From Marinobacter salexigens (GTDB lineage: Bacteria; Pseudomonadota; Gammaproteobacteria; Pseudomonadales; Oleiphilaceae), in NCBI RefSeq assembly GCF_018860765.1, contig NZ_JAHKPV010000001.1:609594-673593 (forward strand): a DNA stretch of 64,000 nt. The letters are read 5' to 3'. A program made the position numbers and the translations under genes. Positions within the stretch are counted from its first letter, which is position 1. Each line of letters starts with the position of its first letter. The notes under the pieces were generated by a model that did not search any database, was not told where the DNA came from, and worked only from the letters and a program-made list of their open reading frames with translations. Positions 60,832 to 64,000 of this stretch are shown in pieces.

Positions 60832-61455
60832 ATGGCACAGTCGCAAAATACCCCCGCCCGCGGTCGCCCCCCGGTTATCACCCGTGAACGGATAGCCAAT
60901 GCGGGTATCGAGATGGGTCTGCCGAATATCACCTTTGTTGGTCTTTCGGCCTCATTGGGTGTCAGTCACATGGCGCTTTACAAGCACGTTCCCAGCCTTA
61001 AAGAACTTAAGCGACTGGTTGCCGAGGAGATCTTTCAACGATGGGAGATTCCGAAAGTTTGCGGTAAGGGGAAGGATGACCTGAAGGATCATCTGGTGGC
61101 GCTCGTCACATCTTTGCAAGATTTAGTAAAGTCCAACCCGGGCCTTCCGCCTTACCTGCTAAGAAGGTCGGCTTCAACGCCGCAAATCACCGCTAAAATC
61201 GGCGAGCACCACAAGCAAGTCGCCGATGTATATGGAATTCCCGAGAACCGCGCGCGCTGGATAGTCGCCACCGTTGCATTCCATTGCATCGCGGTAGCTG
61301 ACACGATCTATTCCGCAGCAGAGAATGATTCGGGCTTAGAATTGGGCCATGTGGCTGATGAGGCTGAAGTTGAGGCGGAGTTTTCTCAAGGTATGAACGC
61401 CCTTATTGTCGGGGCACTGTTTATCCTGAATAAAAACGATGACAGGGTTTCATGA
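60832..61455 (+). CDS. TetR-family transcriptional regulator
   Basis: 207 residues from ATG 60832, preceded by AAGGAG; ATG 60802 lacks such a site. N-terminal helix-turn-helix (RERIANAGIEMGLPNITFVGLS then VSHMALYKHVPSL, about 15-60); the C-terminal ligand domain is divergent. It is divergent from the siderophore operon and probably represses it. The ligand could be a siderophore or metabolite, which is inference. Confidence 0.88.
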   Translation: MAQSQNTPARGRPPVITRERIANAGIEMGLPNITFVGLSASLGVSHMALYKHVPSLKELKRLVAEEIFQRWEIPKVCGKGKDDLKDHLVALVTSLQDLVKSNPGLPPYLLRRSASTPQITAKIGEHHKQVADVYGIPENRARWIVATVAFHCIAVADTIYSAAENDSGLELGHVADEAEVEAEFSQGMNALIVGALFILNKNDDRVS

Positions 61456-62042
61456 TGGCGTCCCGCGATAGACGGTTTTGTTCAGGGCTTTGGTGAGTTA
61501 GTTCGTGATCAATTTAGGGTGCGGTTATCGCCGCTAGTGTCCTGTATATGCCAAACATGATTCGTTGTGGTAACCCTTGGAAGGCCAGCTTTTAACTTGT
61601 CACCACCACAGAGGATGATTACTATTTGTACGGGAAACAGACCTGCCACGGAATTTGGATGAAAGGCGGGATTTGAAACGGAATTTCTAAAGGGATTTAT
61701 TATGAGCACAGCAGCTATTGCGACCAGTTAATCCGCCTGAAAATTCCCCAGCAGTACTGCGCTGCCCCTAGGCCCAACCACCACATCCTGCCGTCAAAAC
61801 TGGACCCTATTTTGTTTCAGGGGCCTTTTTTTAAATCTTCGGAATTACTGAATTACCCGGTTTTCCCGTTGAGCCTTTTCCGCTCACTGAATTACGTTTA
61901 TTTGATCGCATTGCCAACTTTTGCCAAGAAGAAACGCTTTAAAGGCTTCAACGAACCGCTTCCGGTGGGGTTGTCGACTACCATAATGTGCAAGCTACAT
62001 GCTGCTCTATGCATATTGCTTTTTCTGAAGGGCGTCCCCTAC
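61456..62042. other. 587-base gene-poor spacer between tetR and the zinc operon
   Basis: No supportable gene is seen. The longest frame (88 codons at 61812) has no ribosome site, runs into znuB from the opposite strand and resembles no family. One terminator-like hairpin is annotated separately. The sequence is AT-richer than its neighbours by eye and may be the decayed remnant of an insertion. Confidence 0.5.
61802..61832 (+). terminator. Orphan terminator-like hairpin in the tetR-znuB spacer
   Basis: GGACCCT (61802-61808) pairs with AGGGGCC (61819-61825) with one mismatch, followed by seven T residues. It is about 350 bases after tetR, so it may belong to a lost gene. Confidence 0.5.
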
Positions 62043-62816
62043 CTACTTATTAGTATCTGGGGCCTGTTTGCTCTCTAATCTGAAGTAATATCCGGCAATC
62101 CAAAGCATAGCTGTAAGCAGTGTTGCGACGACGATAGCTGGCCCCACGGGTACATCGGAAACCACGGAATAGGCGATCGCGACTAAATGGCCGGTGATTG
62201 CACAAATCGCCGCGATGATTGGCGGTTTATCTTGAACAGAACCCACGATCAACGGTGTGATGATTAGGGTCGCGAATACGACGTAAATACCAGCGAGCGA
62301 CACCGAGTAAGTGACTGAAATTGCGAAAACGGGCATGAAGGCTGCACCGGAAAACCAAGCTGGTAGCTTCCAGCTGAGTAGCCATACAAACGCTGTCAGT
62401 ATCCCTGTTGCGATGATGAGCTCCCAACTTGCCCATAGTAGATCACCCGCAGCCGCCCTCTGCAGGGCTTGAGCGCCGTGGGGGTCACCACCAACCATCA
62501 ATACTGCCAGACTAGCTCCTAGTACATAGAGAATGCCAATCCACGCCTCTTTGACCGCGCCGAGAAACCTGAAAATCAGTTGTACGGCTATGGCCGCGAG
62601 TAGGGCAAACAGCAAACTGCTTATCGACGCCCCTGCAAGTGTATGGTCTGGCAGGAAATACAATCCCGCCAGAGTTCCCAGCGCCGCCCATTGGGCAATC
62701 GCAAGATCCGCAAAAATGACTCCTCGAGCAATCACCTGATACCCCAGTGGCACGAGCAGCAGGCAGAGAAGTGCGCTGCCGAGCACCGGTAGGAGCATCC
62801 ACTCAAAGGCTCCCAT
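62043..62816 (-). CDS. Zinc/manganese-type ABC permease (ZnuB-like)
   Basis: 257 residues from ATG 62816, with AGAGG six bases upstream, overlapping the binding-protein gene by 14 bases. About eight helices; the LGYQVIARGVIFADLAIAQW and AVKEAWIGILYVLGASLAVLM segments are typical of the metal family-3 (ABC-3) permeases. The ATPase is not in the window, so it is encoded further along or elsewhere. Confidence 0.87.
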   Translation of the reverse strand: MGAFEWMLLPVLGSALLCLLLVPLGYQVIARGVIFADLAIAQWAALGTLAGLYFLPDHTLAGASISSLLFALLAAIAVQLIFRFLGAVKEAWIGILYVLGASLAVLMVGGDPHGAQALQRAAAGDLLWASWELIIATGILTAFVWLLSWKLPAWFSGAAFMPVFAISVTYSVSLAGIYVVFATLIITPLIVGSVQDKPPIIAAICAITGHLVAIAYSVVSDVPVGPAIVVATLLTAMLWIAGYYFRLESKQAPDTNK

Positions 62817-63726
62817 TAGCAACCTCTGGCATGGCACTTTCAAGGCGGTTGATAATTTCAGAAATCAGCTCAGCCAACGTGTCCGTTTTTGAGTCGTCAG
62901 TAACGGTTCCCGGTAGTACCAGAATGGGTTTTCGTGTTTGAGCCGACAGCCATTGCGCAGGCTTTTGGTTCTGGTGACTGGCAATCAAAATCGCTGCCGC
63001 ATCTTCTAACCTCGGATCTGCTAATAGCTGATTCAGGTGGCTGGCGCTTGGGGGCAGACCGGGTTTCGGTTCCAGATCCATGGTTGCGTCTATGCCAAGC
63101 CATCTTAATAGATAGCCGAACCCGGTGTGCTGGATGACAAGGGAGCGCCCCTGCAAGGCTTTTGCTCTTTCTTGCCAATTTGCACTATGGAAGTTCCAGT
63201 TAACGCGCCATTTTATATAACGCGCAAAGATATCAGCTGAGTTGTCTGGCCTCATTGCGCCAAGGCGCTCAGCCAGCGCCTTGGCGATGTTCGGTAGTTG
63301 GTCCGGCGAGAGATGCACATGGGGATTCCCCTCGGGATGTACATCTCCCATGCTGCGATCTACATGATCATGGGGAGCAAACAGTTGAGCGTGATCTGCA
63401 GCAAAGAACAGCCCGGGTTGGCCTGGCTGAATGTCTGTATTGCCGGCTCTCTGAAGCAGTGCCGGCAACCAGCCCGCTTCCAGTGAAGCTCCCGTACACA
63501 CAGCTATATCGGCCCGACTCATGGCTGCGATCAGGCTGGGTCTTGCTTCAATGTAATGGGGGTCCTGCAGATAGCTTGTGGCTGTTGTGAAGTGAGCGTC
63601 TGGCATGAATGTTCGGGCTAGAGCAGTCCATTCGGGCTCACAGGCAAACACGTGGAAGTCTGCTCGGGCGGGTAGAGAAATCAGCCCGGTCAATACAGCG
63701 GCGATGAACAATGGTAAATAGCGCAT
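62803..63726 (-). CDS. Zinc-type periplasmic metal-binding protein (ZnuA-like)
   Basis: 307 residues from ATG 63726, one base after the preceding stop; ATG 63738 would overlap it. Sec signal ends near LPARADF. Candidate metal ligands: His in LQDPHYIEARPS, His in GNPHVHLSP and His in VIQHTGFGYL, in the normal ZnuA spacing. A short Asp/His loop FAPHDHVDRSMGDVHPEG matches the His-rich loop of zinc-binding proteins. Zinc is the best guess; manganese is less likely. Confidence 0.87.
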   Translation of the reverse strand: MRYLPLFIAAVLTGLISLPARADFHVFACEPEWTALARTFMPDAHFTTATSYLQDPHYIEARPSLIAAMSRADIAVCTGASLEAGWLPALLQRAGNTDIQPGQPGLFFAADHAQLFAPHDHVDRSMGDVHPEGNPHVHLSPDQLPNIAKALAERLGAMRPDNSADIFARYIKWRVNWNFHSANWQERAKALQGRSLVIQHTGFGYLLRWLGIDATMDLEPKPGLPPSASHLNQLLADPRLEDAAAILIASHQNQKPAQWLSAQTRKPILVLPGTVTDDSKTDTLAELISEIINRLESAMPEVANGSL

Positions 63727-63727
63727 A

Positions 63728-64000
63728 TCAGTATCCATGAGCCCCGTGTGCGCCGAGCGACACTACATATTGCAGCGCCACGGTATTATCCGCGTTGCTG
63801 AATCCGGTTGCCGACTGATGAGTGTATTGGAGCCTGAGTGTCGAAAAATGTGAACGCGACCAGGCCAACATGACATCCGTTTCTTTAAGGCGTTGGCTGT
63901 GGAAGTGATCACCGTGCGCCTCACGCAGGTCCACTTCGCCATACCGGATACCCGCCGACCACTGCGGCGCGAATTGGTGAACGCCAGACACGTACCAACC
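63728..64000 (-). CDS. Outer-membrane beta-barrel protein, C-terminal fragment (zinc-operon partner)
   Basis: The last 90 residues of a gene open through the window's right edge. Alternating strand pattern (WYVSGVHQFAPQWSAGIRYG, LQYTHQSATGFSNADN) ends in an aromatic residue at LGAHGAHGY, as outer-membrane barrels do. A His-rich turn (LREAHGDHFHSQ) may bind metal. It precedes znuA by one or two bases, so it is in the same transcript. Porin or TonB receptor cannot be told from the fragment. Confidence 0.65.
   Translation of the reverse strand, partial: GWYVSGVHQFAPQWSAGIRYGEVDLREAHGDHFHSQRLKETDVMLAWSRSHFSTLRLQYTHQSATGFSNADNTVALQYVVSLGAHGAHGY

Noticed and set aside
61812-62078. 88-codon open frame near the zinc operon
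   Set aside because: No ribosome site, no family resemblance, and it overlaps the end of znuB on the other strand.

Overview
This window is the replication-origin region of a gammaproteobacterial chromosome with accessory loci on both flanks. The gene content (dnaA/dnaN/recF/gyrB diverging from rpmH/rnpA/yidD/yidC/mnmE, then mnmG/rsmG/parA/parB/atpIBEFHAGDC/glmU/glmS), the pseudomonad-type parS palindromes and the protein sequences suggest a marine Marinobacter-like member of the Pseudomonadales/Alteromonadales. That genus call is inference from protein character; no 16S gene is present. No tRNA, rRNA, CRISPR array or intact insertion sequence was seen.

Layout. 1-1805 (minus): a copper-linked MbnP/MbnH 'metallo-mystery pair', with mbnH running off the left edge. 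2038-4180: a class III (GABA-type) aminotransferase and a VC0807-family membrane protein. 4278-11978 (minus): dnaA-dnaN-[ABC1/UbiB-like kinase]-recF-gyrB, with two parS palindromes inside recF. 11979-12675: oriC with DnaA boxes, an AT-rich palindromic segment and a TGTGTACA repeat cluster. 12676-16743 (plus): rpmH, rnpA, yidD, yidC, mnmE. 16755-28461: mixed genes (YchJ, DUF2959 lipoprotein, a di-haem cytochrome c peroxidase with an FNR/ANR-type box, an orphan solute-binding protein, a long acyl-CoA dehydrogenase, a DUF3833 lipoprotein, an RND efflux pair and an LplT-like MFS carrier). 28462-28819: a second DnaA-box-bearing spacer in front of mnmG, the position of oriC in E. coli. 28820-43853 (plus): mnmG, rsmG, parAB, the complete F1Fo ATP synthase operon, glmU, glmS.

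43855-64000 is nutrient-acquisition territory. It holds an AraC regulator divergent from an EamA exporter; a phosphonate/phosphite-type ABC importer (phnD-phnC-phnE-phnE) behind a secreted lipoprotein glycerophosphodiesterase; and a seven-gene, largely translationally coupled siderophore operon on the minus strand (60692 to 51466). That operon has two FecCD-type permeases, an ATPase, a binding lipoprotein, a TonB receptor and two ABC half-transporters of YbtPQ/BarAB type. It faces a TetR regulator across a spacer with a Fur-like box. A cysteine-rich orphan gene with its own Fur-like box converges on its 3' end. The right edge carries part of a zinc uptake operon (outer-membrane protein C-terminus, ZnuA-like, ZnuB-like).

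The core genes are conventional. The most interesting items are the MbnPH pair, the double inner-membrane route of the siderophore operon together with the Fur-box Cys-rich orphan, the two separate DnaA-box regions, the parS sites inside recF, and the kinase-like gene between dnaN and recF. No siderophore biosynthesis gene is present in the window.
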